Under the pieces are notes generated by a model. It did not search any database. It was given only the letters and a program-made list of their open reading frames with translations, and had not been told where the DNA came from. The position numbers were made by a program, and so were the translations under genes. Below, one piece after another: positions 1 through 11,536 of a DNA stretch of 64,000 nt. The number at the start of each line of letters is the position of its first letter. Position 1 is the stretch's first letter. The DNA comes from Armigeres subalbatus (taxonomy: Eukaryota; Arthropoda; Insecta; Diptera; Culicidae): positions 374,510,995 through 374,574,994 of the forward strand of contig NC_085141.1 of assembly GCF_024139115.2 (NCBI RefSeq). The letters are read 5' to 3'.

Positions 1-1303
1 TCGCCAGTGGTGACGATTTCATGGCCAAATATGACCCGATATGGAGTGAAACTCGTAGATGAATGTAGCGTATTGTTTATAGTGTGCTCGATTGCGGATA
101 TTTTGGTGTCCCATTGACGCTGATCGGATTTCACATAAGTGCGAATACACGCATTTATGCTCCGATTTAATCGCTCAACAGGATTTGCCTGTGAGTGATG
201 ACGTGAATTCGCCCAATGTTTCACTCCATACTTTGTCAGAAAATTTTTGAAATCGTGGCTTAGGAAACTGGTAGCATTATCAGTGATAATGATCTCGGAA
301 CTGAATAACGCCTAAACCACTGTTCCTCGAGAATCTTCACAATCAGTGGTGACGATATTTTTCTGACCGGGACCAACACGGTCCATTTCGAAAATAAATC
401 GAGCATGACAAATAAGTGCATATTTCCAGATTTTGATCGCGGTAAAGATTGAATAAAATCCACCGCAAGAATTTGAAACGGTTTCGTTGTCAACCTTTGA
501 TTCCCCATGGCTGGGTGTTGTGAGATGGAGCTGGGCTTGCACTCCTTGCATATTCTGCATTTAGCTACATATTTTCTAGCATAATCTGCCATTCTAGGCC
601 AGAAATAGCGAGATTTGAGCCTATCGAGTAGCTTCTCATATCCGATATGTAAAGACCCATCGTGCTCCTGTTGAAGTATTTGCTCTCTCTTGCTTTCTGG
701 AATACAGAGCTTCCATTCATGGCGATAGTCGAGCACTTCGGTTTTGTTTGGGACTAGTTTGAGCAATTGTTGATTCTCAATTTTGAAATCCAACTGTCCT
801 TCAGGAGAATTTTTCACCTGTCTGAACATATTGGAGTACCATGCGTCTCCATTAGTAAGGACTTCTGCAACTTCCAGAGGACAGGACAGGGCGTCTGGAA
901 TGACGTTATCCTTCCCACGCCTGTGCCGTATCTCTAAGTCGTAACCCTGTAACTGGATGCTCCATCTATTCAATCTAGACGATGTGCGCCACTTGCCTCT
1001 CATGATGTGAGTGAGAGCAGACGCATCCGTGACCACAGTGAAATGAGCCCCTTCTATGTACGGCCGAAATTTCTCAATGGCACATATAACGGCCAACCCT
1101 TCTTTTTCTGAAGCTGCGTAGGCTTTTTGAGCTGGCGAAAGCTTTTGAGAAAAATAAGCGATTATTTTCTCACCTTCTCCATGCAGCTGAGTCAGGATAG
1201 CAGCGATGGCACTATCGCTTGCGTCCGATTGAATTTGAAAGGGAAGGTCGAAATTGGGATTGGCTAATACGGGCGATGCGATTAAGCTTTCCTTCAAGCT
1301 CAT
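1..1303 (-). pseudogene. RNase H and integrase part of gypsy pol, frameshifted
   Basis: One open frame covers 1303 to 260. It begins in RNase H (FQIQSDASDSAIAA, then a conserved TDASALTHI block), continues through the HHCC-type integrase zinc-binding region (HIGYEKLLDRLKSRYFWP, CRICKECKP) and enters the integrase core with the first catalytic Asp in LAVDFIQSLP. Near base 300 the frame breaks. The core resumes in another frame with IITDNATSF (second Asp) and continues to base 1 through NPVERLNRS, where the third acidic residue sits. The three acidic positions are therefore present but split over two frames. It is truncated by the window edge. Confidence 0.88.
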
Positions 1304-1710
1304 GAACGCTTGTTCTGCTCTCGGATTCCAGACGAGAGTTTTTTCTTAAGGAGATCAGTGAGAGGCGCTGATATCTCACTAAATCCTGGAATAAAACGTC
1401 TATAATAATTTGTCATCCCGAGAAACCGGCGTAGTGCTTTCAGAGATGACGGTCTCTCGAAATTAACTATGGCCTCGATACGGTCCGGGTTTGGCTTCAG
1501 TCCTTCGGTTGAGAGGATGTAACCTAGATAAGGTAATTCTCTCAAACAAAAGCGGGACTTGTCCAGATTAATTGACAGATTTGCAGCCTTCAACCGGCGA
1601 GCGACTTCTGATAATGTTTGGATGTGGGCTTCGAATGTGTCGTTTACCACGACAATGTCGTCGAGGTACACGAACATTCGGTTCCAGTTCACCATATCCC
1701 AGAACATCAT
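1300..1710 (-). pseudogene. Gypsy reverse transcriptase, palm to thumb segment
   Basis: This frame carries the RT active-site box as FVYLDDIVVV, with the Asp pair intact, followed by the conserved LGYILSTEGLKPNPDR and FLGMTNYYRRFIPGFS blocks of Ty3/gypsy RT. It is out of frame with the RT fingers upstream (1568-2863) and with RNase H downstream (260-1303). The RT is thus broken in two places, near 1700 and near 1340. Family assignment is firm; function of this copy is not expected. Confidence 0.88.
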
Positions 1711-2863
1711 CCATTAGCCTAGCTAATGTGGCTGGACTGTTTACTAGGCCGAAGGGAAGTCTGGTGAACTGGAACAATCCTCTCCCCAACACCGAGAAAG
1801 CAGTGTATTTGCGAGATTCTGGATGCAGCGGTATTTGTAAGAACGCTTTCGTCAAATCGATCGTAGTTAAGTACTTGCTTGCACCCAGTCTGCTTAATAT
1901 TCTGTCTTGGTGTGGGAGAGGATAAGCGTCGCGTTTGGTTCTTTGATTTAGGCGCCTGGCGTCTAAATACAACCGTACATCCCCAGTTGGTTTAATTACT
2001 GGGACGGTGCTTTGTGACCATTCACTTTTGCTGGGCTCAATGACTTGTTGTTGTAGCATTTTATCGAGTTCCTTATTGATGCGTTTTTGCATCTCAGGTG
2101 ATGTCGGATAGGGGTTTATTCGGATGGGGGCCGAAAGTTTGAACTCATCCTTCAGCTCAATCTTATGAGTTGCAAGAGATGTTACATCCAATATTTGCCC
2201 CTCAATGGCAACTTTAAATTTAAGTTTGACCTTATCTAATTGAGCTTTTTGTGTCTCGCTCAAGTTTCCCTCTTCTTCCTCGCTCACTTCCCATTCTAAT
2301 TCCTCTATTCTTAAGTTTTCTTCCATCTCTTTCTCCCTTCTTCGAGACTCTCGACTCAAAACCACTGGCTGAATCTGGAAAGCTCTCCAAAAATCATTAA
2401 AACCTAGAATTAATCTTCTTTTTAATTTGGGCGCCACGAGAGTCTTGATTATTCGGTTTTCGTTATTGAAGGTGATGGGCAAATACACAAAACCTTCAAC
2501 TTCGACAGTTGATCCTGATGCAGTCTCAACATGCACGTCTGAGGGAAATATTTTCAATTTCAAAAGTCTTATGAGCTTTTTACACCCTGCCCCCAAAACT
2601 GACCGATGTGCTCCACTGTCTAAAAGGCCGATTATTTCTCTGTCAAACACACTCACTTTTACAAACGGCCGGGTGTCTCCATCGACGCGAACAAAAAGCT
2701 CGTTCACGCTGGACACGGGGGAATAATCGTTATCAGAGACCGGTTCAAACCCACTCATTGAAAGCTTCTCAGTGACACATTTATTAGTTGGAGGATTTCG
2801 ACGATCTATTTCAGCTTGCCTCCTCATGCTGAATCCGCCACGTTTTTTTGACACACGGGACAA
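1568..2863 (-). pseudogene. Gypsy aspartic protease and RT fingers/palm
   Basis: Near the start a retropepsin-like motif is visible (GLLDSGAHRSVLG, DSG active site). An acidic linker follows, then RT blocks: TGDVRLYLDARRLNQRT, TIDLTKAFLQIPLHP (first catalytic Asp) and FTRLPFGLVNSPATLARL. The frame then leaves RT and reads out of phase to a stop at 1568. It overlaps the end of the gag frame by about 40 bases in another frame, which is the arrangement of a gag-pol programmed frameshift. No slippery site was proved. Confidence 0.87.
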
Positions 2864-3996
2864 GCTGGTGTTATGACATCACCAAACCCGCAAATCCTAC
2901 AAAATTTGCCTTTCGGCTTCGTACAATCTGCGTAATGGTGTCCGCTTAATCTGCAATTGTAGCATACGCCCAAGGGAGGTCGTCTGTATTTTCCAGCCAT
3001 CGCTGAAAGCGTGCTCTTAACAGAGCCCTCGACTGGATCCATCACATCATTATTCTCATTCGTGTCCCTGAAGCTTTTTTGAGTTTCTCTTAACGGTTTG
3101 AATTTCTCTGTGAACTCATTTTTAGGTTTGCTTCGAGTGAATACGCGTGATGTCGTATTCAAATTTTGGAACGTGCTTTTGGACTTCGTTAAATCCGTTG
3201 CAGCAACTTCATTGACCTGGGCATTTCTACCACGGGCCACACTGTCGTGAGATTTTTGGAACATTGTCCAATTGTTCTCGTCAATAATTCTTCCATACTT
3301 TTTCAGTTTGGATAGAGATCTTACTCCGGCACCGGTCATGGCGTTCTTATAATCAAACCGGAGATTACGCCAGATGATATTGAACTTCCTGCGGTCCGAG
3401 ATTGAACGAGTCATCGAATGGAAAATTTTCATCATATCGTGAAGATAATCAGTAAATTTTCCCCCCCTAGACTGCCGTCTCTCAGTTGCTTGTACTTCCA
3501 GCTGAAAGTCCAAATCGGGTGACAAAAATTCCCGTTTTAATTCTTTTTTCAGCTCATGCCAATTCCGAAAATCCCTATTCTCGGTTCCCTCAATGAACCA
3601 GTCTTTTGCGCGCCCCGCAAAAAGATGAATGGCACTCCTGTATAGCTCTTTCTCTGTGATGTCCTCAGAGATGCATCTCATTTTAACTTCCTTTAGGAAC
3701 TCAGTTAGCTTTCTTCCCTGATCTTTTCCATCATACTTTAATCTCCATTCAGCTACCGGAATTCTCTTCAATTCCCTCTTTCTTCTACCTTCTCTCCTCC
3801 CTCTCTCCCTTTTATGTCCTACATTGGACTCTAAGCTACTATCCGAACTAGAGTGATCGGAGCTTTCGGTTACTGATGTAACCTCAGATGCAGATGAGAA
3901 GCTTTGTCTGCGATGTCTTTTTTTCGACTCTCTTTTGGACGACTTTTTCCCTATTTTCGATGGAGCTTTATCCTTTTTGATTTCAATTTCGATCTT
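2824..3996 (-). pseudogene. Gypsy gag (capsid and zinc knuckle)
   Basis: The frame is open from about 3996 to 2824. The capsid-like part (EWRLKYDGKDQGRKL, then KDWFIEG and WHELKKELKREF) is the retrotransposon gag domain. A CCHC-type knuckle, CYNCRLSGHHYADC, sits near the C terminus, followed by a second Cys pair. The upstream part is a low-complexity K/R/S-rich stretch. There is no ATG between the preceding in-frame stop near 4000 and the capsid, which suggests that a frameshift separates it from the 4140-5030 frame. Confidence 0.82.
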
Positions 3997-4139
3997 CCTA
4001 TGTCAGTACTATTATCGGAGCTATCTCCCTTTGAGTCTAGCATTAAACTATTCAAATTGAAATCAAAGCCTATCTTGCTATCCAACTCTTTTCCTCTTCT
4101 TTCTCTTTAAAAATTCCTCTCTGTATAAACGTCTCTGGT

Positions 4140-5030
4140 TCATTCTTCAGAGACGTATCCGGCTCTTTTCAACCGATCGTTCAAACTAATCAACACTTTC
4201 TCCAATCTCTTTTTCCGTTCTACACTATCTTTTGCTTCTCTCATTTTTCTTTCCTCTTCGGCAATCTGAATTTCTCGCATGTGCTTTTGCTGTTCTGTGG
4301 TTTGTTGAACAAACTTTTTGAAAACCGAAATGAGTTCCTTTGGATTTTCCTTCTTTCCTTCCTCATACTCAGACAGCACTCTCAAAATTTCTTCTGATCT
4401 TCTAACCGACTCATTCATTTCCTTTCTTTTAGAAGCTATCATTTGATTCGTCGCTCCTTCCTGCTCTAACTGCTCTTCTATCTCTCTACCTGACATAGTT
4501 GTTTCATTCAATGTTTCTATTTCACTTCTGACCTCTTCTAGCACATTGTTCAAATCCGATTCAAGTCGTTCAGTATCTTTTGAATGATTGTCCGTCTCGT
4601 TAACTTCCGGATAGAATTTCACGAATAGTTCGGTAGTCAACCTCCCTACTCTCAAGATTTCTTCCTTGATTCTATCCGCACCTGTAGCTTTGGACAGGAT
4701 ATAGTTTCGAACTCGATAATGAACTAATCGCGTTTTTAACTTCTGACGTTGTCGAGCATCTGTCTTCGGATTTTCGAGCAAGCCTCCTATTACCTTTATT
4801 TTCGCACTGATAGTAACTAATTCTTCATTGACATCGCGCCAAGGTTGGGAAAACGCAAACGTTTTCGACTCTTTCTCGCTTTTCAGTCTATCTTTAAGTT
4901 TTCTTCGCTTGATACTTTCGTGTTCATCGAAGTGAAACAAAATGTTCCTGATCAGTAGTTCGTATTCAACTTCATCGATCGAGAGATGGGAGACATCCAT
5001 CGAAGCGTACATTGTTTGTAGATCCATCAT
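4140..5030 (-). pseudogene. Coiled-coil N-terminal gag-like ORF of the gypsy element
   Basis: A 296-codon frame starts with two Met codons and ends with a TGA at 4140. The protein is highly charged with long heptad-like stretches (LESDLNNVLEEVRSEIETL, and a run of E/K-rich helix to the end), typical of the N-terminal region of some long mosquito gypsy Gag proteins. It lies directly upstream of the gag capsid frame with only about 140 bases between, so I treat it as part of the same element. I do not recognise a named domain in it. Confidence 0.6.
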
Positions 5031-5880
5031 TGTTCCACTGCTCGGTGGCTATTTCGGGATTGAAAGCAAGCTATTGTGTGTACGATTGTAATTAATTGAA
5101 CACAAGCAAACTATTTTTTCCGTGAATCATTTACTGTATAGGGTAATTAGTCGAATCAAGACCCATTAACAAAATTGCTATACTGAAAAATACCGTTTCC
5201 TAATTTTCGCTATTTGGTGCAAACACTGCAACACTGTAAGCTTTTGAGAGTGTTCGCGCACTAGTAGTATGATATCTAGAAATTTATCACTTTACGGATG
5301 AGAACAAATTGGTGATACCGGATAGAACTACACCATTGATATAATTTTTGGTGAATTGGATAACCTAATTTTTGCACGTGTTAATTTCACTAATTTGATA
5401 TCCTAGTTTTCTTGATCACTCTGATAGAGTTTTTCCTTGAATCCTTGACCAGAGCTATTTTAGTTGGGCGTCAATTATTACTGAGCGGGTCGGAAGGACC
5501 TGGCCCAGGGCATGGGACTCTTAGGGTCGGCTTACAGGGCTGGTCAAGGACACAAGTAAAACACGTTCTTGTTCTTTTTGATATATATTCTTTTTGACTT
5601 ACGGTTGTGTGTGTGTGTCTGTGTGGCGTGTAGTTGCGGCCGGCCGATGCTGGAGCTCTTCGGGATCCCGGAATGGTTTATCAGGGAACGGGCCACCGAT
5701 CGGATGGATGATTCGACGGCAGCTCAGAATGCCCTACAGGCGGCGAAAACGGGTGAATTACCCGATTGTTCCCTTTGACGTCGATTGTCTGGACGGAATC
5801 AACGGTGCGGTCCCAACAATGTCCTCGGATTCTTTCCCTGGACTTTCGGGTGATCCACGATTATAAAAGGCCTTCCGGGG
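5031..5880. other. Leader and probable LTR zone of the left gypsy element
   Basis: No gene is supported here. The stretch should contain the untranslated leader and 5' LTR of the minus-strand element, but the partner LTR is outside the window and no clear primer-binding site was found. A GT-rich run lies at about 5605-5632. The GC-rich part at 5640-5860 differs in composition from the AT-rich leader and may belong to a different insertion. Confidence 0.35.
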
Positions 5881-5915
5881 GGAGCGGTCTCACCAGTACT
5901 TCTCAGGCGAACGTT
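5862..5915 (+). promoter_or_regulatory. Candidate TATA promoter, possibly LTR-derived
   Basis: A TATAAAAGG box at about 5864 is followed about 30 bases later by CACCAGTACTT, which resembles the arthropod initiator TCAGT. The pair points along the plus strand, opposite to the gypsy element on its left. No open frame or second LTR follows, so it could be an LTR remnant or chance. Confidence 0.25.
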
Positions 5916-5940
5916 AACGGGTCCTGGTAGTAGGGTTAGG

Positions 5941-6745
5941 GGTTAGGTATGAAATTGGCTACTGGGGTTTGATTGCTAATTTCGGCCTCAATTTATAGCA
6001 TACCTGATTCCGAATAATAGGTAAAATCCCCGATATGGGATTATACTTGAGCTATAAGCTTTAGACTGTGCTTGGTGGGTAACGGATAACTTTCAAAAAC
6101 TTTTCTACCTTCTCACTTGGCGCTCTAGATCAGAAAAGACTTTAGCTAAATGCAACCCAGTAGCTCATACCTCCTTTTCCCTTTTTCCTTTCTTATACCG
6201 TAGTCGTCGTATCCAGTGCGGCAATACTTTTTATTCCCTTTGGCTCATTATTTTCATATGTAACGTCTAGTTGTGTTCAGTGTAAATGTATTGTGTTTAA
6301 CAAATTTTGTTCTTTTTTTTTAGCTTATGAGTGATTTTTAAATTAATTATATCAACAATATTAACGTAACAATTTTAACTAATAATTTTACTAACATTTA
6401 GAATAGATATTACAATTAACAAACTAACAAAATTAACACTTTTTTTTATTTTTATTATTTAAATTAGCAATAGTTACGTAACGGTAACATCCCTCATCCC
6501 ACAATCTTCAATAAACCACAAACTACACATTGAAAATCAATAGTTCGTCCAAATTAATTTTCACTCACACGCACATTAAATAAATCCAGAGTTTTCTTCC
6601 ACAATAGAATTCATTTTAAATTAAGAAGAGAATGGTGACAATAAACTGCAGGTTGTTCGCGAAACCCCTCCGATTGCCCAGTAGTAAGCCGACCTTGAGA
6701 CCCAGTTCGAGGGGTCACTTGGTATTGAAAAGCTAGAGAAGGGTT
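5941..6745. other. AT-rich spacer, nothing recognised
   Basis: The stretch is AT-rich with homopolymer runs (for example 6309-6319 and 6440-6470). I see no open frame with coding character, RNA gene or terminal repeats. Confidence 0.5.
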
Positions 6746-7160
6746 AAAAATCACAAAGCGCGTCTGGAATTCCGCTGAAAAACGGATTGTGGTTAAGAAA
6801 ATTACAAAGCGCGTCGAGACGCCCGCCGAAAAAAATGATTGTGGTTTGGAAAATTACAATGCTCGTCTGAAAGACCGCTGAAAATGGATTTTGGGGGGGT
6901 TTTAATCACAAAGCGCGTCGGGACGACCGCTGGAAAACGGATTGTGGTTTGGAAAAACCCAAAGCGCGCCGGGACGACCGCCGGAAAAAAGGATTGTGGT
7001 TTGGAAATTACATGGCGCGTCGGGAAGACCGCTGAAAAACGTTGGGAAAATCACAAAGAGCGTCGAGATGATCGCCGGAAAAAGGAATGTGGTTTGGGAA
7101 TCACAAAGCGCGTTGGGACGAGACCGCCGGAAAAAGGAAAACACAAAGCGCGTCTGAAAC
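6746..7160. repeat. Diverged 50-bp minisatellite, about 8 copies
   Basis: Each unit has the form ATCACAAAGCGCGTCGGGAC, then GACCGCCGGAAAAA, then GGATTGTGGTTTGG, with period close to 50 bases. Copies differ by substitutions and short indels. Overlapping open frames on both strands (such as 6839-7234 plus) are by-products of the repeat and not genes. Confidence 0.8.
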
Positions 7161-7600
7161 TGGGTGCTGCGGATAGAGCCGCACTTTTCTGCTTTCAGGC
7201 AGATAGAAGGGATATTTTGAAATTACTTCCATGAGCAAAATTATTTTGCAGTTACTTGGCTGTCAAACATTTCCCGCTCTTCGAATTTCTCTTTCCATGC
7301 TGCATGAAGGCGCACAAATGCGCAAGACTCTACATGACTTTACGATGGTTTACATACATTCCTGCTCCAATCAGCTGTTGAATCTCGTGAAATTTCGTAA
7401 CGAGTGCTTTTTAGTTGCATTCCTATTAATTTTCCATTCAAAATATAATGTGAAAATATCTTACAGTTTAGCGAACCATTTACTCTACTTCATCTTCGCT
7501 GGCGTCATTTCCTATGTTGGAAATAAAAAGTTGAAGATTCGAACTGTTCATCGTCCCATGAATTTTCGTAGCCAATTCGCTCAATTCTCGTAGAAGACGA
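7161..7600. other. Unassigned spacer with a weak ORF
   Basis: A 120-codon plus-strand frame at 7231-7593 has no motif I recognise and begins in the tail of the minisatellite. I leave it as non-coding. Confidence 0.4.
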
Positions 7601-7707
7601 TGGATATAGTTTTAGACGCGAAGTACTCGTATCGTGCTGTCGTTCCGTCGTAGGTCGTCAATACACGACATCTTCGGGGCAAAATTCAATTTGACATGCT
7701 TTGGAAT

Positions 7708-7786
7708 GATCCATCGTTGAACGGTTTTGCACACCCTATCTGCGTAGTTCGCAGATAGGATGTACAAAACCGTTCAACGATGGATC
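7708..7786. repeat. Long near-perfect hairpin (37-bp arms, 5-base loop)
   Basis: The left arm starts GATCCATCGTTGAACGG and the right arm is its reverse complement. There are two C/T differences in 37 positions, and both would be G-U pairs in the plus-strand RNA. The loop is TAGTT. It sits at the 5' edge of the LINE fragment and could be a foldback remnant or a duplication-inversion. Confidence 0.9.
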
Positions 7787-8718
7787 TTGGTGCCATAATG
7801 GTGTTACCCGCGGGGTGAAAAGGCGTATTGCAGCTGCAAATAGGGCTTATTACGGACTTCGTAATAGGCTTAAATCCCGTAGTCTGCAAACGAAGACAAA
7901 ATTCGCGCTGTATACTATTCTGAGTCTAGGGGCCCTCCTTAGCCGTGCGGTAAGATGCGCGGCTATAAAGACCGGGGCCGGTCTAGACAATTTTCGGTTT
8001 GAAAATTGTCTTGATATCCTTGGGCATAAAAGTATCATCGTGCTAGTCTCATGATATACGAATGCAAAAATGGTAACTTGGCTTAGAAACCTCGCGGTTT
8101 ATAACTGTGGAAGTGCTGAATGAATACTAAGCAGCGAGGCGGCAATGTCCCATCAGTGGGGGCTGTAATGCCAATAAGAAGAAGAAGAAGAAGAAGACTA
8201 CTCTGTTCTTCCGGTGGCTTTATACGGCCATGAAACACGGACGTTAAAGGAGGCTGATCGGAGTGTTTGAGCGTAAGGTGCTGCGGACAATACTCGGCGG
8301 TAAACAGGAGAACGGTATCTGGCGGCGTCGCATGAATCAAGAGTTGTACCAGGTGTATAAAGGGCTGAATATTATTAAGCTTATACAACACGGCAGACTA
8401 CGGTGGGCTGGTCACGTTGTTCGTATGTCGGAAGAACGTCAAGCGAAGATAATAATTAGTAGAGAACCCGGAAGAGGCCGCAGTCTTCGTGGAAGGACAC
8501 GTACACGATGGCTTTTTGCAGTTAAAGAAGACCTGAGGGCGCTCAATGTTCAAGGCGACTGGAAGCGATTGAGTCTAGTGGAGAAGGCTACTTCATTCGG
8601 CGTAGGTTCATCGGAGAGCTGTAGCCCATCAAGTATAAGTAAGTATCTGCGTAGTTCTCCGCCGAAAGACTTCCCTTTCGTATACGTTACGTTCAAGGCG
8701 ATAAAGCGAATCTGTTAA
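7787..8718 (+). pseudogene. LINE reverse transcriptase C-terminal part, split by a SINE
   Basis: The first segment (7787-7924) reads VKRRIAAANRAYYGLRNRL and LQTKTKFALYTIL. After the SINE the frame resumes with LPVALYGHETWTL, FERKVLRTILGG and the widespread LINE tail motif GRLRWAGHVVRM. The catalytic RT core is missing, so this is a 5'-truncated non-LTR retrotransposon, made non-functional by a SINE insertion and a change of frame near 8255. Clade was not resolved. Confidence 0.82.
7925..8199 (+). mobile_element. Feilai-like tRNA-derived SINE, copy 1 (B box deleted)
   Basis: Starts GGGCCCTCCTTAGCCGTGCGG (a Pol III A-box-like region), ends in a tail of AGA repeats, and matches the two other copies at 46039 and 58717. 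Compared with those copies it lacks about 40 bases including the B box GGTTCGATTCC. It splits a LINE reverse transcriptase frame. Confidence 0.85.
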
Positions 8719-9240
8719 AAAAACCGCGTGCGTAACAACAACAGCTCCCAGATGTAGAGTTGATCACACGTTGAATATTTGCAAGTAGATGTAATCAGCG
8801 ATAAGATGATCCAAAGAGGAGCGCCTAATTAATAAAATGCTTTAACTGTAATAATCAATATTTTTTTCATGCTAATATCATGGGCAAGACAAATAATAAA
8901 TCTGCAGTATGCGGAGGATTTTTAGGGTTCCACAAGAGCCACAGCTTAGGGTGATGATCTCCCTAAGAAAAAATCTTCATCAGGATGTCGGCTACCCAAA
9001 TATAAAAAAAAATGATTCCCCTCCCACTGAGAGCGTGACGTAATTTATGGAAGATTCGTAAGAAAATCTTCATCAGGATGTCGGCTACCCAGGAATAATA
9101 CTGGTGGTCAAGTTTGACTATACCATGAAGACCTAGATATCCAAACCTTGGGAAAATTTGCTTCTGACAGGATCCTGTATCACATTCTTTAATAAACACT
9201 CAATCAAGTTTAGTCATCTTGATCGTAAGGACAGTGATCA
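8719..9240. other. Non-coding spacer with a 29-bp direct repeat
   Basis: The sequence AATCTTCATCAGGATGTCGG followed by CTACCCA occurs at about 8970-8998 and again at 9063-9090. A related piece (GGATGTCGGCTATCC) recurs at 54828. No gene is visible. Confidence 0.6.
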
Positions 9241-9545
9241 ATTTTTTTGAATATGAGATGCTCAAGGTCCTCCAAAACGTTCTCGATTTCAGTCTACGGT
9301 ATCTACCACATGCGCATCAATTTTCTCGAATACGTGATGTTCAAGGTACTCCAAAACGTTACCAAGTTCAACCCAAAATATCTATCGGACAACCAAGGCT
9401 TTTTGCAAAGACCTCAACATCGATATGTACCAGACCTGGTTCAATAAGCATATACGCACCATGCAAATCGAATTTGCTTGAATTTGGGATGTTCAAGGTA
9501 CTCCAAAACATTCTGGAGTTCAGCTTAAGGAATCTGCCAGGTTAA
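9241..9545. repeat. Three diverged copies of a roughly 75-bp repeat
   Basis: Units share the core GTTCAAGGTACTCCAAAACG with flanking TCAATTTTCTCGAAT. They lie at about 9238-9300, 9307-9380 and 9468-9535. They produce overlapping short frames that I do not regard as genes. Confidence 0.6.
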
Positions 9546-9842
9546 TTAATCAAGGTTTTTGCTATGTTCTTATTTTTGGCATATACTCAATATATCCAAT
9601 AATGTAAACTCAATTTTCTGGAATACGTATCAAATCCGGCATTGGCGTAACTACCTCCGATGCCTAGGGGGGGGCTATAGCCCCTGTATATTTTTTCTCG
9701 AAATTGACCCTCTTTTTCAAAATTCTCGAACATTTTAACATCTCATCATCAAGTTATCAGCGGTAATGTGACAAATGCAGTCTAACCACCTAAGGCAATT
9801 GCGGATCCATCACACTCATTCATATTATTTTCTTTTCTCAAG

Positions 9843-9862
9843 CACGTGCACGTGTGCACGTG
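9843..9862. promoter_or_regulatory. Three CACGTG E-boxes within 20 bp
   Basis: CACGTG occurs at 9843, 9849 and 9857 in an alternating purine-pyrimidine stretch. It is a possible bHLH site cluster or simply a short GT/CA repeat. Confidence 0.3.
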
Positions 9863-10004
9863 TGAGCAACAACTCACAGTCTATGTTTAATTGCGCTCGA
9901 CTAGCGTTAGGCAGTGGATATATTTGCATACTTCATAAATATTCTATCTATCTCAAATGAAAAAAAAAATAGTGCAACTTTCCATGGATTCCGCCGAGAG
10001 ATGA

Positions 10005-10980
10005 GAATCCTGTAGTGATCCTGACTGGAATGTTCCAGGGACTCTGACGGAAATCTCTAGATATTTCGACGAGAATACCGATGGGAGCCTCCAGGGATCA
10101 TGAAGGGAATCCACTAGAGATTTCGGAGGGAATGTTTCAGGAATTCCAACGGAAAAATTTCAGGGATACCGACGAGAATGTATCAGGGATCCTTCACCCT
10201 CCAGGAATTTCGACGGGAATATTTCAGGAATTTGAAGGGGAATATTCCAGGGATTTCGTCGAAAACCCTCCAGGAATTCCAATATGATGGTTCCAGGTAT
10301 TTCGTGAGCAATGTTCCAGGGAAGAATACGCATATCGTCGAAGGTTTCCGAAGCAATCCGTCAAAGGACTTCGAAGCAAATCGTCGAGCGACTCCGAATT
10401 AATCCTTCAGTTATTTCGAAAAGAATCCTCCAGCGATCCCGAAGGGAATCCTCCAAGGATGTTGAAGCAAATCGTTGAGGGATTCCGATGCAAATCATCA
10501 AAGGATTTCGAAGCAAATCATCGAATGGTTCCAAAAAAATTTCATTTAGGGACTCTGAACAAAATCTATGAGAAATTCTGAAGCAAACCGTCGATGTATT
10601 CCGAAACGAAACGTCGAATGATTCTGAGTCAATTCTTCGTGGGATTCCGAAGCTAATCGTCAGCCGGATTCCTTATCGTCTAGAGATCCCAACGCAGATC
10701 ATTTGCAAAACGTCGAGAGACTCCGAATTGAATCTTCAAAGGATTACGAAGCAAATCGCCGAAGGATTCTGATTTGTCAAGGAATTCCTAAACCAATCTT
10801 AAAACAAATCTGGAGATATTCCGGAGCAAATCAACGAGAGATTCTAAAGCAAATCCTCCATGGATTTTAAAGGGTATTTTTCACAGATTCCCAAGGGTAT
10901 TGCTTAACAATACTGGAAAGAATCCAGTAGGAATTCTTCTAGATTACAATTGGAATACTTCGATGAATCCGAAAAGAATT
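10005..10980. repeat. Degenerate tandem repeat, period near 30 bp
   Basis: Successive units look like GAATCCTCCAGGGATTTCGA, then GCAAATCGTCGAAGGATTCCGA. Divergence is high. The same theme of GAATTCC/TTCCGGA words recurs at 41690-43290. Confidence 0.7.
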
Positions 10981-10984
10981 ATTT

Positions 10985-11536
10985 CAAGCATAATTTTTCA
11001 TAACGACGTATGTAACAAAAGTAAACAAAACGGGGTTTTTAATACAACGTGACAATCACACGCGGCTTTATATAATACGCATCGATTTTACTGATTTCAG
11101 ATCTTAAAATTCTTTAATTCAATCTTTTGGCGAATCGACGTATGTAAAAATTTCTATTTTTGAAGTCTCACTGTTACATACGTCGCTTTAACATATGGGA
11201 ACTAAGAGCGACCTATGTAACAAAAAAATCAAAACAAAACAAAACTGCAGTTGCGTCAATCGTGCACTATGGAAAACCGACCAATGTACACCGACGTACG
11301 TGTAGCATACCGGTGTATGTATAATTTTATCGTTTTTCACAATGAATTTGAATGAACTGAGCTTTACTGTGAAGCACGCTTATTACGTGTCTTGTAATGA
11401 TGCATGCCAGCGGAAAAAAGTATTGAAAAAAGATTTAGTTTTAAAACAGTTTTAGAAAAAGTTTTGCCAACTTTCTGCAAAGGATTTCTCGAATCCTCAT
11501 ATTTGTTACATACGTCGTTATGAAAAATTATGCTTG
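10985..11536. mobile_element. MITE with 35-bp inverted repeats and 4-bp target duplication
   Basis: The left end CAAGCATAATTTTTCATAAC, then GACGTATGTAACAAA, is mirrored exactly at 11502-11536. ATTT flanks both ends (10981-10984 and 11537-11540). The motif CGACGTATGTAA recurs inside on both strands (about 11004, 11136, 11173 reversed, 11209, 11291 and at the right end). That pattern suggests repeated transposase-binding sites. No open frame is present. Confidence 0.85.

Larger units (their letters stand above)
1..5030 (-). mobile_element. Ty3/gypsy LTR retrotransposon, 5' part, degraded
   Basis: Read on the minus strand this block gives, in order, a coiled-coil gag-like frame, a gag frame with a zinc knuckle, an aspartic protease, a reverse transcriptase, RNase H and an integrase that runs off base 1. 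That order (RT and RNase H before integrase) is the Ty3/gypsy order. The frames do not join: changes of frame lie near 4140-4000, 1700, 1340 and 300, so this copy cannot make a full polyprotein. The 3' LTR lies outside the window, so the 5' LTR at the right side could not be confirmed by pairing. Confidence 0.9.

Noticed and set aside
5594..5866. A 90-codon GC-rich plus-strand frame
   Set aside because: It begins in a GT run, has no known motif and has a competing frame; it may be LTR sequence.
6839..7234. A 131-codon plus-strand frame with repeated RVGTTAGKR words
   Set aside because: It is the translation of the 50-bp minisatellite.
7231..7593. A 120-codon plus-strand frame
   Set aside because: No recognisable domain, no splice or promoter support, and it lies between a minisatellite and a LINE fragment.
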